Positions 16,932-25,811 of a stretch of DNA of 64,000 bases are shown in pieces. The stretch is from positions 62,001 through 126,000 of the forward strand of contig JANNAT010000140.1 in NCBI GenBank assembly GCA_031384605.1. The letters are read 5' to 3'. The position numbers and the translations under genes were made by a program. This stretch comes from JANNAT01 sp031384605 (GTDB lineage Bacteria > Pseudomonadota > Alphaproteobacteria > Rhodobacterales > Rhodobacteraceae). A model generated the notes under the pieces. That model did no database searches. It saw nothing but the letters and a program-made list of their open reading frames with translations, and was not told where the DNA came from. The stretch's first letter is position 1, and each line of letters begins with the position of its first letter.

Positions 16932-17783
16932 CTATTCAAATTCCTGCGTCGCAAAGGATCGCGCGATTTCGGCGCGCACCAGTTTGCGGATATTGCGGGT
17001 GATGCGTTCGCCCATCCGCCCGGCCAATTCTTCGCGCAAGATGTCGCGGACCAACTCGCGCAGAACCTCTTCATCAAACAAGAGCGGCTCTTCGGCATAA
17101 TCGGCGGATGACGCCCCTGACCGTGAGTCATCCCCCAGCACGTCCGCCGCCAAGGATGCTATAACGCTGGCTTCGGCCGCATCCGCCCAGGCCGGATCAG
17201 GCTCAATAGTGCCGTGGGCAAGCGCCGTTGCATCATCATCGTCAATCGTCGGATCATTGCCAGGTTCGGGGTCTTGCTGCGCCCAACCGGGCATCGGGGT
17301 TGCAAAATCGGGCTGAACAAGGGCTATTTCGTCCCCCGATGCGTCAGCTGGCAAAACATCGTCAGCGTCCTCAACAATCAGGACTGCCTCTTCAGGGAAC
17401 GGTGCTGAGATATCGCTGTCTTGCCAATCATCGTCTTGGCGTGCTGCCGCGACAAACGGCGCGACATCGCCGGTTTCAGCCTCCCATTCCAGCGCTTGCG
17501 CATCGACGGCAGCCCCAACGCTGGCGACCACCTGTTCCAACCCGCTGGGGGCCTCTTGTGCGGGTATCCCCAGATGCAACCGGTATGGCGCAGATGGGGT
17601 CTGCGGCAACTGCACATCTTCTTGCACCACCCGCAAGGCGGGCGTCAGGATTAATTTATCGGCTAAATCAGGCGCCCGACTGGCAGGCACGGGCCGTTGC
17701 AGCGGGCGCAAATCGTCGGATACCAGCCTGCGGATTGATGAAAGCACATCTTCAATCTCGGTCGAACTTAACGGTTCAGACAT
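16932..17783 (-). CDS. PopZ-like (DUF2497-type) acidic protein
   Basis: The 283-residue protein starts at ATG 17783. A short N-terminal helix EIEDVLSSIRRLVSDD and a C-terminal helical region LRELVRDILREELAGRMG...IRKLVRAEIARSF resemble the conserved ends of alphaproteobacterial PopZ, the polar organising protein. The 190 residues between them are low-complexity, Asp/Glu/Ala/Pro-rich and probably disordered, as in PopZ. It follows pcm and tolC, which is a familiar order in alphaproteobacteria, where valS often comes next; valS is not seen here. Homology of the termini is my reading and not a search result. Confidence 0.65.
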   Translation of the reverse strand: MSEPLSSTEIEDVLSSIRRLVSDDLRPLQRPVPASRAPDLADKLILTPALRVVQEDVQLPQTPSAPYRLHLGIPAQEAPSGLEQVVASVGAAVDAQALEWEAETGDVAPFVAAARQDDDWQDSDISAPFPEEAVLIVEDADDVLPADASGDEIALVQPDFATPMPGWAQQDPEPGNDPTIDDDDATALAHGTIEPDPAWADAAEASVIASLAADVLGDDSRSGASSADYAEEPLLFDEEVLRELVRDILREELAGRMGERITRNIRKLVRAEIARSFATQEFE

Positions 17784-17954
17784 CCACGGCCCCAGTTTCT
17801 GCAATCGTCTTTGCAGCAGTCTACCGGGTGATCTGCGTTAAGACAAGGAATTGGCTCGAATATGGAAACGATCGGCGGGTCCAAGCGTGTTAAATTTGAT
17901 GAAAAACGCGCATGTCATTGGAAGAGTCACCGGCAAATCCGACCGTAAAAACAA

Positions 17955-19334
17955 TCAATCCCCAATCGTTTTCAAGATCTTATCCAATCGCTTGCCCTGT
18001 GCCGAAGCGGCTGGTGCGTTTTTTACGGCCTTGTAATAGGCCTCGGGATCAAAGCTGGCGATGCCAAGGTTCAGATGATCCGCCGTCAAAAGCCCCATGC
18101 TGGCAAGCAATTGGTAAACGCCGATATACCGGTTAGCTTCGGCTTCCAGTTTGGTCGCGCGCGCGTTCAGCAGTTCTTGTTCGGCGTTCAGCACGTCAAG
18201 CGTGGTGCGCGCGCCCAAAGTGGCCTCTTCGCGCACGCCGTCAAACGCCTTTTGTGCGGCAGACACCTGCCGCGATCCGGCCTCGATTGATGCATTCGCC
18301 ACCGCCAGATTGGCCCAGGCGCGTCCGACATTTTCCGACACGACGACAATTGTCTGGTGCAACGCGGCTTGGGCGATTTCTTTACCTGCCAAAGACTGAC
18401 GGTAAAGCGCCGATAACTTGCCTCCCGCATAAAGCGGCTGGTTCAGGCTGATGCCGATACTGGTATTGCCCGCACCGTTAAAATTCTCGGAGATGCCCGC
18501 CTGGCCGGAAATTGTTGGCCCCAACCCGGTCTTGGCAATCTTCACCCGCAGGTCGGCGACTTTGGCCTCGTGCTGGGATTGGATAACGAAGGGATGCGTG
18601 CGCACGGCAACCGCGCGGGCGGCTTCCTGGCTTTTTGCGGTTTTCGGCAGTTTCGGCAGACCCGCCAGATTGCCCGGATACGCCCCGACCGTCGCCTTAT
18701 AGCGTTCGCGGGCAATCATCAGGTTGCCTTGCGCCGCAGCCAATCCTGACCGCGCCGCCGCAAGCCGCGCTTCGGCCAACGATACATCGGTCAAAGTCAC
18801 TTCGCCGACATCAAACCGATCTTGTGCCGCGCGCAACTCTTGCGTGATAAGACGCGTATTAGATTGACGCAGCGCCACAATTTCAGTTTGCAGCCGCACA
18901 TCAACAAACGCCGAAACGGCCGCAAGCAGCACTTCTTGTTCGACATTAACCAATGCAGCCCGGGTCGACAGCACAGATTCGCGCGCCACATCCACGCCCA
19001 AACGGCCGCGTCCATTGGCCCAGATCACAACTGACGCCGTCAGGCTGGCAGAGCCATCAAGGGATTCGTAAAAGCGGGTCGGAAACTGCGGGGATACCGT
19101 ATCATTGTCAAACTTGCGCCAGCTGCCTTGAACAGCAAAGTTGACGACGGGCCGAAGATTGGCCACCGCAATTGCCGCATCTTCATCCGCTGCCCGCAAC
19201 ACGGCCTGATTTTGGTCCAGAAGGTTCGATGTCTTGTAGGCCGCGATCAAAGCGTCGGCCAAGGTTTCTGATTGTGCAGCAGGCGTCGCAAGCAACGTCG
19301 CCACAACTGCAATCAGGCCCATCAACTTAACCAT
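17955..19334 (-). CDS. tolC: TolC family outer-membrane efflux protein
   Basis: The start is ATG 19334, preceded by AGAGGG; an in-frame TTG lies one codon upstream. The 459-residue protein has a signal peptide ending near AAQSETLADALIAAY. It then shows two OEP repeats, each with the helical heptads of TolC channels, for example AQDRFDVGEVTLTDVSLAEARLAAARSGLAAAQG and the counterpart FDGVREEATLGARTTLDVLNAEQELLNARATKL. It would form the trimeric outer-membrane duct for type I secretion or RND efflux. No partner pump is adjacent. Confidence 0.93.
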   Translation of the reverse strand: MVKLMGLIAVVATLLATPAAQSETLADALIAAYKTSNLLDQNQAVLRAADEDAAIAVANLRPVVNFAVQGSWRKFDNDTVSPQFPTRFYESLDGSASLTASVVIWANGRGRLGVDVARESVLSTRAALVNVEQEVLLAAVSAFVDVRLQTEIVALRQSNTRLITQELRAAQDRFDVGEVTLTDVSLAEARLAAARSGLAAAQGNLMIARERYKATVGAYPGNLAGLPKLPKTAKSQEAARAVAVRTHPFVIQSQHEAKVADLRVKIAKTGLGPTISGQAGISENFNGAGNTSIGISLNQPLYAGGKLSALYRQSLAGKEIAQAALHQTIVVVSENVGRAWANLAVANASIEAGSRQVSAAQKAFDGVREEATLGARTTLDVLNAEQELLNARATKLEAEANRYIGVYQLLASMGLLTADHLNLGIASFDPEAYYKAVKNAPAASAQGKRLDKILKTIGD

Positions 19335-19382
19335 CAAACCCTCTTTCCCGGCACGACTGGGCGCACCTTTTTTGCGTCACGA

Positions 19383-20036
19383 TCAAAGAACAAAGGCGCG
19401 ACTTGCGCTAAAACCAGCTAAAACCGGGGCCGTCGCGTTAAAGGCAAAGCGCCAGGTGACACGGCCATTGGCCTTGTGGCCTATGCGCGCAATCCCCAAC
19501 GCCCCCTCCATGAACACAGCGCCAATGCGCCCGCCATCCTTCAACTGTGCCGTCAACGCGTCCGGCACCATTTCAACGCCGCCTTGCACCGTGATCACAT
19601 CGTAGGGGCCGTGTTTGGCATCGCCCGCATGTAGGGCTGCTACCACAACAGCCGCATTATCAACGCCTTCGGCAGACAGGCTGCGCTGCGCATCAGACGC
19701 CATCACGTCGTTATCTTCGACGGCCACCACCGCCTCGGCCAAACGGGCGATGATTGCAGTGGAATAGCCAAGACCGCAGCCGATATCCAAAACAGTTTCA
19801 GTTGGTAAAATATCTAGCGCATCCAGCATCTTGGCCAAAGTGCGCGGTTCCAGCATCACCCGCCCTGCGCCAATATCGACGTTCTCACCAACATAGGCCG
19901 CTTCGCGTTTGTCGCGCGGCAGGTAAACCTCACGCGGAACCGCAAGCATAGCTGCGATGATTGGAAACTTGGTCACATCCGATGGGCGCACTTGTGTGTC
20001 AACCATCATCACGCGGCGGGCAGCAAATTCGCTCAT
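19383..20036 (-). CDS. pcm: Protein-L-isoaspartate O-methyltransferase
   Basis: The start is ATG 20036 (MSEFAARRVMMVDTQVRPSD). The 217-residue SAM-dependent enzyme shows the motif ETVLDIGCGLGYSTAIIARL near residue 80 and DVITVQGGVEMVPDAL, matching the alphaproteobacterial Pcm group. It repairs isoaspartyl residues in aged proteins; alphaproteobacterial members upstream of tolC are shorter and divergent, and repair activity for this subgroup is assumed. It is 48 bases upstream of tolC in the same direction. Confidence 0.88.
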   Translation of the reverse strand: MSEFAARRVMMVDTQVRPSDVTKFPIIAAMLAVPREVYLPRDKREAAYVGENVDIGAGRVMLEPRTLAKMLDALDILPTETVLDIGCGLGYSTAIIARLAEAVVAVEDNDVMASDAQRSLSAEGVDNAAVVVAALHAGDAKHGPYDVITVQGGVEMVPDALTAQLKDGGRIGAVFMEGALGIARIGHKANGRVTWRFAFNATAPVLAGFSASRAFVL

Positions 20037-20134
20037 GTGTGAACACTTCGGTCTGGAATAATAGGCTTTTGTTCTGGCATATAAGCCCGCAAGGGGCAAC
20101 GGGCCATTCGCACCTTTGCCGGACCCCAACCGCG

Positions 20135-21103
20135 CTATATCGCGCGTCCCGTGCGCGCGCTAACCCACGCCAGCCCGCGTTCGCCCAGTTTCTTGAACTT
20201 ATCCGATGCCGCCGCCAGTTTGGCTTGCCATTCAGGGTTTGGGGTTTGGCCTTCGGTCACTTTGAAAAACACCTGCAACAGGCAGGCGATGGCAAAGGGT
20301 TCGATCAGCGCCGCCTTTACCGCCCAGGCAAACAAAATGGCAAAGACAAACCCACCCGCCGACCATGCCCCCGGCAGCAGATACACAATCGCCGCTGCCG
20401 GTGCCAACATCAGCAAAAACACCACAAACGACAGACCGTAAACGATCAACGTCAGCCACGCCGCATTGATCAGCATCGGGCGCGCGTTTTGGGCATAAAG
20501 CACCAGCGCTTCTTGCGCCGAAGTCCAGGGATTATCCGACTTGGTGCGAATGGCGTGGGCAAGGATCACTTCATCCACCAGCCCCACCGCCAGTTTCAGA
20601 TAGGCGCGCACCACGCCCATGATCCGGTCCAGCCCCGGAATCGGCAGGAACATCAAAATGCCCTGCATCAACCCGGTCACCGCGCCAACAACACCTTTGA
20701 TCAGTTGATCCAGCGCAAACAGTGCTGACGCCTGACCAAAGCGTTGGGTGACAACATCGCGGGCATAGATGATCTGCGCGCGGCCAGCAGGAATGGTGCC
20801 ACCTTGCATCAATTCGACCATCACCGCGATATGGCCGGCCTTTACGATATATAGAATGTAATCACGCAGGAAAAACAGCACGCCCGCCGTGATGGAAAAC
20901 CCCGCAATACCGCCGTAAAAGACTGTGTTGGTGCGGAACTCGTCATCGCCAAAGGCCCCCACACCCCAACCAATGCCCGCCCCGGTGCCGGTGGCCAGAA
21001 TAAACGCTGCCGAGATGCCGAAATACACGATGACCCGAAAGATCACAAACGGTGCTGTGCGCCGCATCAGACCAAAGGCGTCAGCGATCGAAAAATCCCA
21101 CAT
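20135..21103 (-). CDS. Conserved integral membrane protein of unknown function
   Basis: The start is ATG 21103 (MWDFSIADAFGLMRRTAPFV), preceded by GGAGC. The 322-residue product has about six hydrophobic segments: near residues 20-50, 60-85, 140-165, 225-250, 255-275 and one before the charged C-terminal tail. The tail VTEGQTPNPEWQAKLAAASDKFKKLGERG is soluble. The N-terminal WDFSI...LMRR and the long cytosolic stretch ARDVVTQRFGQ are distinctive, but I do not recognise a named family. It lies upstream of pcm on the same strand. Confidence 0.8.
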   Translation of the reverse strand: MWDFSIADAFGLMRRTAPFVIFRVIVYFGISAAFILATGTGAGIGWGVGAFGDDEFRTNTVFYGGIAGFSITAGVLFFLRDYILYIVKAGHIAVMVELMQGGTIPAGRAQIIYARDVVTQRFGQASALFALDQLIKGVVGAVTGLMQGILMFLPIPGLDRIMGVVRAYLKLAVGLVDEVILAHAIRTKSDNPWTSAQEALVLYAQNARPMLINAAWLTLIVYGLSFVVFLLMLAPAAAIVYLLPGAWSAGGFVFAILFAWAVKAALIEPFAIACLLQVFFKVTEGQTPNPEWQAKLAAASDKFKKLGERGLAWVSARTGRAI

Positions 21104-21276
21104 CGGTTGCTCCAACACGTTTAGCGGAGAAAAACGTTGATATTCACCGTCAGAGTTTGCCCCCAAGCCCAATATTGCAAGCCTTTTTGCGGAACTGGTC
21201 AGATTTGCCGGCCGCGACCCTTGCAAATCCGGGCCCAAACCGTTTCCCTTGCGGCAAGTTGCACAAAGGAAACGCT

Positions 21277-22116
21277 ATGAAACTGTTGCGCGTGGGTGAG
21301 CCCGGTTCTGAAATTCCTGCCATATTGGATGCAGCCGGGACGGCGCGCAGCCTTGCGGGCATTGTGCCCGATATATCGGGCGATGTCCTGACCCCCGGCG
21401 GATTGCGCAGGCTTGCGGCCCTTGATCCTGAAACCTTACCGGTGATTGACGGGCGCATTGGCCCCTGCGTCGGCCAAGTGGGTAAATTCATCTGCATCGG
21501 GTTGAACTATGCCGATCACGCAGCCGAAAGCGGCCTGACCGTGCCACCAGAACCGGTGGTATTCATGAAGGCGACATCGGCGATTATCGGCCCGAACGAT
21601 CAGGTCAACATCCCGCGCAAATCGGTGAAAACCGACTGGGAGGTGGAATTGGGTGTGGTGATCGGCAAGGCGGCGTCTTATGTGGACCTTGCCAATGCGA
21701 TGGATCATGTGGCGGGGTACTGCGTGGTGAACGACGTGTCAGAGCGCGAGTTTCAGACCGAACGCTCGGGTACCTGGGACAAGGGCAAGGGCTGTGACAC
21801 GTTTGGTCCGATCGGGCCCTGGATGGTCACAGCTGACGAAGTGCGCGATCCGCAAAATCTGGCGATGTGGTTAAAGGTTGACGGCATCAGCCGCCAGAAC
21901 GGATCGACCACCACGATGGTTTATGGCGTGCAGTTTTTGGTGCATTACGTCAGCCAGTTCATGTCTTTGCAGCCAGGCGATATCATTTCCACCGGCACCC
22001 CGCCCGGCGTGGGGATGGGGCAAAAGCCGCATCCGATTTATCTGAAGGCCGGCGAAGTGATGACGCTTGGCATCGAAGGGTTGGGGATGCAGACGCAAAA
22101 AGTCGGCCACGCGTGA
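21277..22116 (+). CDS. Fumarylacetoacetate hydrolase family protein
   Basis: The start is ATG 21277, preceded by AAAGGA. The 279-residue product has the FAH fold from about residue 65, with FICIGLNYADHAAES, the metal-binding glutamates in DWEVELGVVIGK, GYCVVNDVSERE, and GDIISTGTPPGVGMG. Family members include ureidoglycolate lyase, acylpyruvate hydrolase and 2,4-didehydro-3-deoxy-L-rhamnonate/fuconate hydrolases. The last is attractive because a fucose-like locus lies 30 kb away, but the sequence alone does not decide. Confidence 0.88.
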   Translation: MKLLRVGEPGSEIPAILDAAGTARSLAGIVPDISGDVLTPGGLRRLAALDPETLPVIDGRIGPCVGQVGKFICIGLNYADHAAESGLTVPPEPVVFMKATSAIIGPNDQVNIPRKSVKTDWEVELGVVIGKAASYVDLANAMDHVAGYCVVNDVSEREFQTERSGTWDKGKGCDTFGPIGPWMVTADEVRDPQNLAMWLKVDGISRQNGSTTTMVYGVQFLVHYVSQFMSLQPGDIISTGTPPGVGMGQKPHPIYLKAGEVMTLGIEGLGMQTQKVGHA

Positions 22117-22183
22117 GTGTGGCAACCGTCTGTTAACCCCTGCTCTGGCATCCTTCCAAGTGTTCAACATCAGGAAGGTTGCC

Positions 22184-22501
22184 ATGCACGCCCTTAGCCC
22201 CGCCGACGAACTGGCCGAGATCCGCGCCGAAATTGCGCGCCTGAAAATCCGAGAACAAAGCTTGCGCGACGGGTTCATTCAAGACCCTGCGGCCGAAAAT
22301 ATTGGCCGCTGGACCCGGGTCGAAGTGACTGTGACACAAAAAAGCCGTTTTGATTCGTCGCTGCTGCCCGCGGTGATTCGCAATGATCCGGCCTATCAGC
22401 GCCAGTCTGTCAGCCACATCGTGCGCTGTTTTCCGGCCCATCCCGCACCTTTGCAGCGTGCAGGTTGGCCCATTCAACGCGGCGCGACACCGCATCATTA
22501 G
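22184..22501 (+). CDS. Small hypothetical protein
   Basis: This 105-residue protein is read from ATG 22184, preceded by AGGAAGG. The first 30 residues (DELAEIRAEIARLKIREQSL) form a short charged helix or coiled coil. The rest, with RWTRVEVTVTQKSRFDSSLLPAVI and SVSHIVRCFP, is strand-like. I do not recognise a family. It is 67 bases downstream of the FAH-family gene. Confidence 0.65.
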   Translation: MHALSPADELAEIRAEIARLKIREQSLRDGFIQDPAAENIGRWTRVEVTVTQKSRFDSSLLPAVIRNDPAYQRQSVSHIVRCFPAHPAPLQRAGWPIQRGATPHH

Positions 22502-22588
22502 GCCTGACACATCTTGGGGTTGAATGTAGTTTCAACTTAAGATAGATTGATTGTTGAGCGGATGAAAACAACCCCACCCGCCCGAAAC

Positions 22589-23233
22589 TTAATACGCCCC
22601 GCGACCCGAAGTAACTGCCCCAAAAGTCTGCGCCAAAATCCGCAGATCAACCGACAGATTGGCGTGGCGCACATAACTGACGTCCAGCGCCACCATCTCG
22701 TCGAACCCCAGATCGGCGCGGCCAGCAACTTGCCAGGCACCGGTGATACCGGGCAGCACGCGCAACCGTTCCATCGCGGCCGCGGGGTATTCGGCGACTT
22801 CTTGCGGCAGCGCCGGGCGCGGGCCAACAAGTGACATCTGACCAATCAACACATTGATAAGTTGGGGCAATTCATCTAAAGATGACCGGCGCAAGATCTT
22901 GCCAAAAGGGGTTATGCGCGGATCATCCTTCGATTTAAAGCACAATCCTGCGCGATCGCTGCTGCCGACAACCTCTGCACGGCGTGCCTCGGCATCGACG
23001 TACATTGATCGAAATTTGATCATGCCAAAGGGCATCCCATTGCGGCCAATGCGTTTTTGAATGAAAAATGCAGGCCCGGAACTAGTGGCGCGAACCGCGA
23101 AAGCGATTGTTGCGAATACCAAAACAAGCACGGGTAACGCCATGATGATCAACAGAAGGTCTAAAATTCGCTTACAGAAATAACGACGCTGCATTGGGAA
23201 AGATCCCAAGCGCACCAAAGGCATAACAGTCAT
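22589..23233 (-). CDS. Sugar transferase (undecaprenyl-phosphate glycosyl-1-phosphate transferase type)
   Basis: The 214-residue product belongs to the bacterial sugar transferase family that starts exopolysaccharide or O-antigen units on undecaprenyl phosphate. It has one N-terminal membrane segment (LLLIIMALPVLVLVFATIAF). The conserved core follows: PAFFIQKRIGRNGMPFGMIKFRSM, DDPRITPFGKILRRSSLDELPQ, GQMSLVGPRPALP and LPGITGAWQVAGR. It is the short form without extra N-terminal helices. No other polysaccharide genes are near, so it is an orphan. Confidence 0.92.
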   Translation of the reverse strand: MTVMPLVRLGSFPMQRRYFCKRILDLLLIIMALPVLVLVFATIAFAVRATSSGPAFFIQKRIGRNGMPFGMIKFRSMYVDAEARRAEVVGSSDRAGLCFKSKDDPRITPFGKILRRSSLDELPQLINVLIGQMSLVGPRPALPQEVAEYPAAAMERLRVLPGITGAWQVAGRADLGFDEMVALDVSYVRHANLSVDLRILAQTFGAVTSGRGAY

Positions 23234-23359
23234 TTCGCAGCATCCCCAACTTCCGGCAAACCGGAAAAACTAATACGCCCATACCCATATTTATATTAAA
23301 TCAAATGCAGTGAAATACCAAGAGGAAAGCACCAAATGCTTTCCCCCCTGGTTAACCTG

Positions 23360-24982
23360 TTACGCACCGTCACGCAGCCGAAAGCGTTGGATTTTTCCGG
23401 TGGCCGTTTTAGGCAGTACAGTTTCAAAAACCACTGAACGGGGGTATTTGAATGGCGCAATTGTGGCTTTTACGTGGTCTTGCAATCGCTTGATCATTTC
23501 CGCATCGCCAGTGCCAGCCGCCGCCAGCACCACATGCGCCTGCACAATCTGGCCGCGGGCCTCATCTGCCACGCCGATCACGGCGCATTCCAACACATCG
23601 GGGTGCGACAACAGGGCCGCCTCTACTTCGGGGCCTGCAATATTGTAGCCTGACGAAATAATCATGTCGTCAGACCTTGCCGCAAAGTGGAACCGCCCGG
23701 CGTCATCTTGCCAAAAACTGTCCCCCGTCAGGTTCCAGCCGCCCTGCACGTATTTTTCCTGCCGCGCGTCATCCAGATACCGGCAGCCCGTCGGCCCCCG
23801 CACGGCCAGCCGCCCCACGTCGCCACGCGGCAATTCGCGCATCGCCGCGTCCACGATCCGTGCCTGATACCCGCGCACCGGGCGGCCAGTGCAAGCGGAT
23901 GCATGATCTTCAAAGCGGTTGGTCAAAAAGATATGCAGCATTTCGGTGGCACCGATGCCATCCAGCATCGGTTTGCCGGTTTTGGCGATCCATTCCTCAT
24001 AAACCGGCGCGGGCAGGGTTTCGCCGGCAGAAACCGCCGCGCGCAAACTGGACAGATCTGCGCCTTCGTCCATCGCCTTTAACATCACGCGGTAGGCGGT
24101 GGGGGCGGTAAAGCAGACCGTGGCTTTGTGATCCTGGATGATCTGGATCATGTTTGGCGGCGTGGCCTGTTCCAACAGCGCCGCTGCTGCGCCAAAGCGC
24201 AAGGGAAACACCGCCAGCCCGCCCAGCCCAAACGTAAAGGCCAAGGGGGGTGATCCGACAAACACGTCTTCGGGCACCACGCCCAACACCTCATGCGCAT
24301 AACCATCCGCAATGATCAAAAGATCACGGTGAAAATGCATGGCCCCTTTCGGCGCGCCTGTGGTGCCGGATGTAAACCCGATCAGCGCCACATCATCGCG
24401 GCCCACCGGGGGCGGCGTAAAGCGCACCGACTTTGACAGCGCCGCCCGGTCAAGTTCGGCATCATGGTTGGCGGTGCCGTCAAAGCCGATGACGGTTTTC
24501 AGAAATGTCGACGATTTGGCGCAAACCACCAGATCATCCATCAGCCGCGTATCGCAAAGCGCGAAGGCGACCTCGGCCTTGTCAACAATCTGGCCCAACT
24601 CTGCGGCCCGCAGCATCGGCATGGTGTTCACCACCACCGCCCCCGCTTTGGTGGCAGCCAACCAGCACGCCACCATTGCCGGATTGTTGGCAGACCGGAT
24701 TAAAACACGATTACCGGGCCTTACACCGTAATCTTCAACCAACACATGTGCTATGCGGTTTGACCAATCGGTCAGTTCCTTATAGGTCCGCTGGCGGCCA
24801 TTGCCGATCAACGCGATGTTGTCACCAAAGCCGCGGTCAACCATCCGGTCGGTCAATTCGGACGCTGCATTGATCCAATCAGGGTAGGGATAATCGTCCA
24901 GCAGATAATCGGGTTGCTGCCCCACAGGGGGCAAACGATCACGGCAAAACGTATCTTGGTGGCCCGACGGTCCCAGCATCAT
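23360..24982 (-). CDS. abmG: 2-aminobenzoate (anthranilate)-CoA ligase
   Basis: The 540-residue AMP-forming ligase has the P-loop LIGFTSGTTGAPKGAMHF near residue 200, the adenylate motif in MLDGIGATEMLHIF, and the C-terminal catalytic Lys in PKTATGKIQRFRL. The N-terminal half (YLLDDYPYPDWINAASELTDRMVDRGFGDNIAL) fits the benzoate/2-aminobenzoate-CoA ligase group. Context decides the substrate: the gene ends an operon headed by 2-aminobenzoyl-CoA monooxygenase/reductase. It overlaps RidA by four bases (ATGA). It would trap anthranilate, made by KynU, as its CoA ester. Confidence 0.88.
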   Translation of the reverse strand: MMLGPSGHQDTFCRDRLPPVGQQPDYLLDDYPYPDWINAASELTDRMVDRGFGDNIALIGNGRQRTYKELTDWSNRIAHVLVEDYGVRPGNRVLIRSANNPAMVACWLAATKAGAVVVNTMPMLRAAELGQIVDKAEVAFALCDTRLMDDLVVCAKSSTFLKTVIGFDGTANHDAELDRAALSKSVRFTPPPVGRDDVALIGFTSGTTGAPKGAMHFHRDLLIIADGYAHEVLGVVPEDVFVGSPPLAFTFGLGGLAVFPLRFGAAAALLEQATPPNMIQIIQDHKATVCFTAPTAYRVMLKAMDEGADLSSLRAAVSAGETLPAPVYEEWIAKTGKPMLDGIGATEMLHIFLTNRFEDHASACTGRPVRGYQARIVDAAMRELPRGDVGRLAVRGPTGCRYLDDARQEKYVQGGWNLTGDSFWQDDAGRFHFAARSDDMIISSGYNIAGPEVEAALLSHPDVLECAVIGVADEARGQIVQAHVVLAAAGTGDAEMIKRLQDHVKATIAPFKYPRSVVFETVLPKTATGKIQRFRLRDGA

Positions 24983-25401
24983 CGGCCCTCCGGTATCACA
25001 GCCGTTGCCTCAATCTCAACCAAAGCGCGGTCTTCGACCAAGGCCACGACCTGCACCAGCGCCATCGCCGGATAATGTCGCCCGATGATGGATTTATAGT
25101 GCTGACCAAGGGCTTTCAAGCTGCCCAGATAGGCCTGTTTATCCGTCACATACCACGTCAGCCGCACCAGATGTTCCGGGCCTGCCGCCGCACAGGCCAG
25201 AATTTCGACAATGTTTTTCAAGGCCTGCGCGGCCTGTTCGGCAAAGTCATCCGACGTAATCCGCTGATCCGCGTCCCAGCCGATGATGCCCCCGGTAAAC
25301 ACCAGCCGCCCGCTGGCCGCCACGCCGTTGGAATAGCCAATCGCGGGTTTCCAGGATTTGGGATGCAAAAATTCATGCGGGCTTGGCGCAGGGTTGGTCA
25401 T
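24979..25401 (-). CDS. RidA family protein
   Basis: The 140-residue protein is of the RidA/YjgF/UK114 fold, with VFTGGIIGWDADQRI near the start, the Arg of LVRLTWYVTDKQAYL, and the signature ending ALVQVVALVEDRALVEIEATAV. RidA enzymes hydrolyse enamines and imines. Its place between the thioesterase and the anthranilate-CoA ligase, with four-base overlaps on both sides, suggests that it removes the amino group or an unstable enamine formed after ring reduction of 2-aminobenzoyl-CoA; this is an inference. Confidence 0.9.
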   Translation of the reverse strand: MTNPAPSPHEFLHPKSWKPAIGYSNGVAASGRLVFTGGIIGWDADQRITSDDFAEQAAQALKNIVEILACAAAGPEHLVRLTWYVTDKQAYLGSLKALGQHYKSIIGRHYPAMALVQVVALVEDRALVEIEATAVIPEGR

Positions 25402-25811
25402 GCAGCTGTCTCCTGAAACGCCAACAAATTGGCACGCAGATCGGCGGGCCAGGGGGCGGATTGCCCTTGATCAACCCAAACAACTGTCAGATCTGCGCGC
25501 AGGCGATGTTCACTTTGATGCGTGGCGGCAATGGTCATCGCCAGACTGCTGGTGCCAACACGGACCACGTTCAGCGCAAATTCGACCTTTTCGCCAAGCC
25601 GCGACGGGGCCGCAAAATGGGCTTCAATCCGCACGGTAGGCACGCCGTTGTGATTGCCGCCCGAATGCATCTGCGCAAAAGACCGCCCCACGACATCGGC
25701 AAAGAAATTCTCGACCACCGAATTGATCATTTCAAAATAACGCGGGTAAAACACGATGCCCGCGGGGTCGCAGTGATTGAACTCAATCGGGATGATCTTG
25801 GTATAGATCAT
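25398..25811 (-). CDS. 4-hydroxybenzoyl-CoA-type thioesterase
   Basis: The 137-residue hot-dog-fold enzyme has the signature FNHCDPAGIVFYPRYFEMINS with the catalytic Asp15, corresponding to the Asp of the Pseudomonas 4-hydroxybenzoyl-CoA thioesterase. It probably recycles CoA from dead-end aromatic or alicyclic CoA esters in the 2-aminobenzoyl-CoA pathway. It overlaps both neighbours by four bases, so the operon is tightly coupled. Confidence 0.9.
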   Translation of the reverse strand: MIYTKIIPIEFNHCDPAGIVFYPRYFEMINSVVENFFADVVGRSFAQMHSGGNHNGVPTVRIEAHFAAPSRLGEKVEFALNVVRVGTSSLAMTIAATHQSEHRLRADLTVVWVDQGQSAPWPADLRANLLAFQETAA

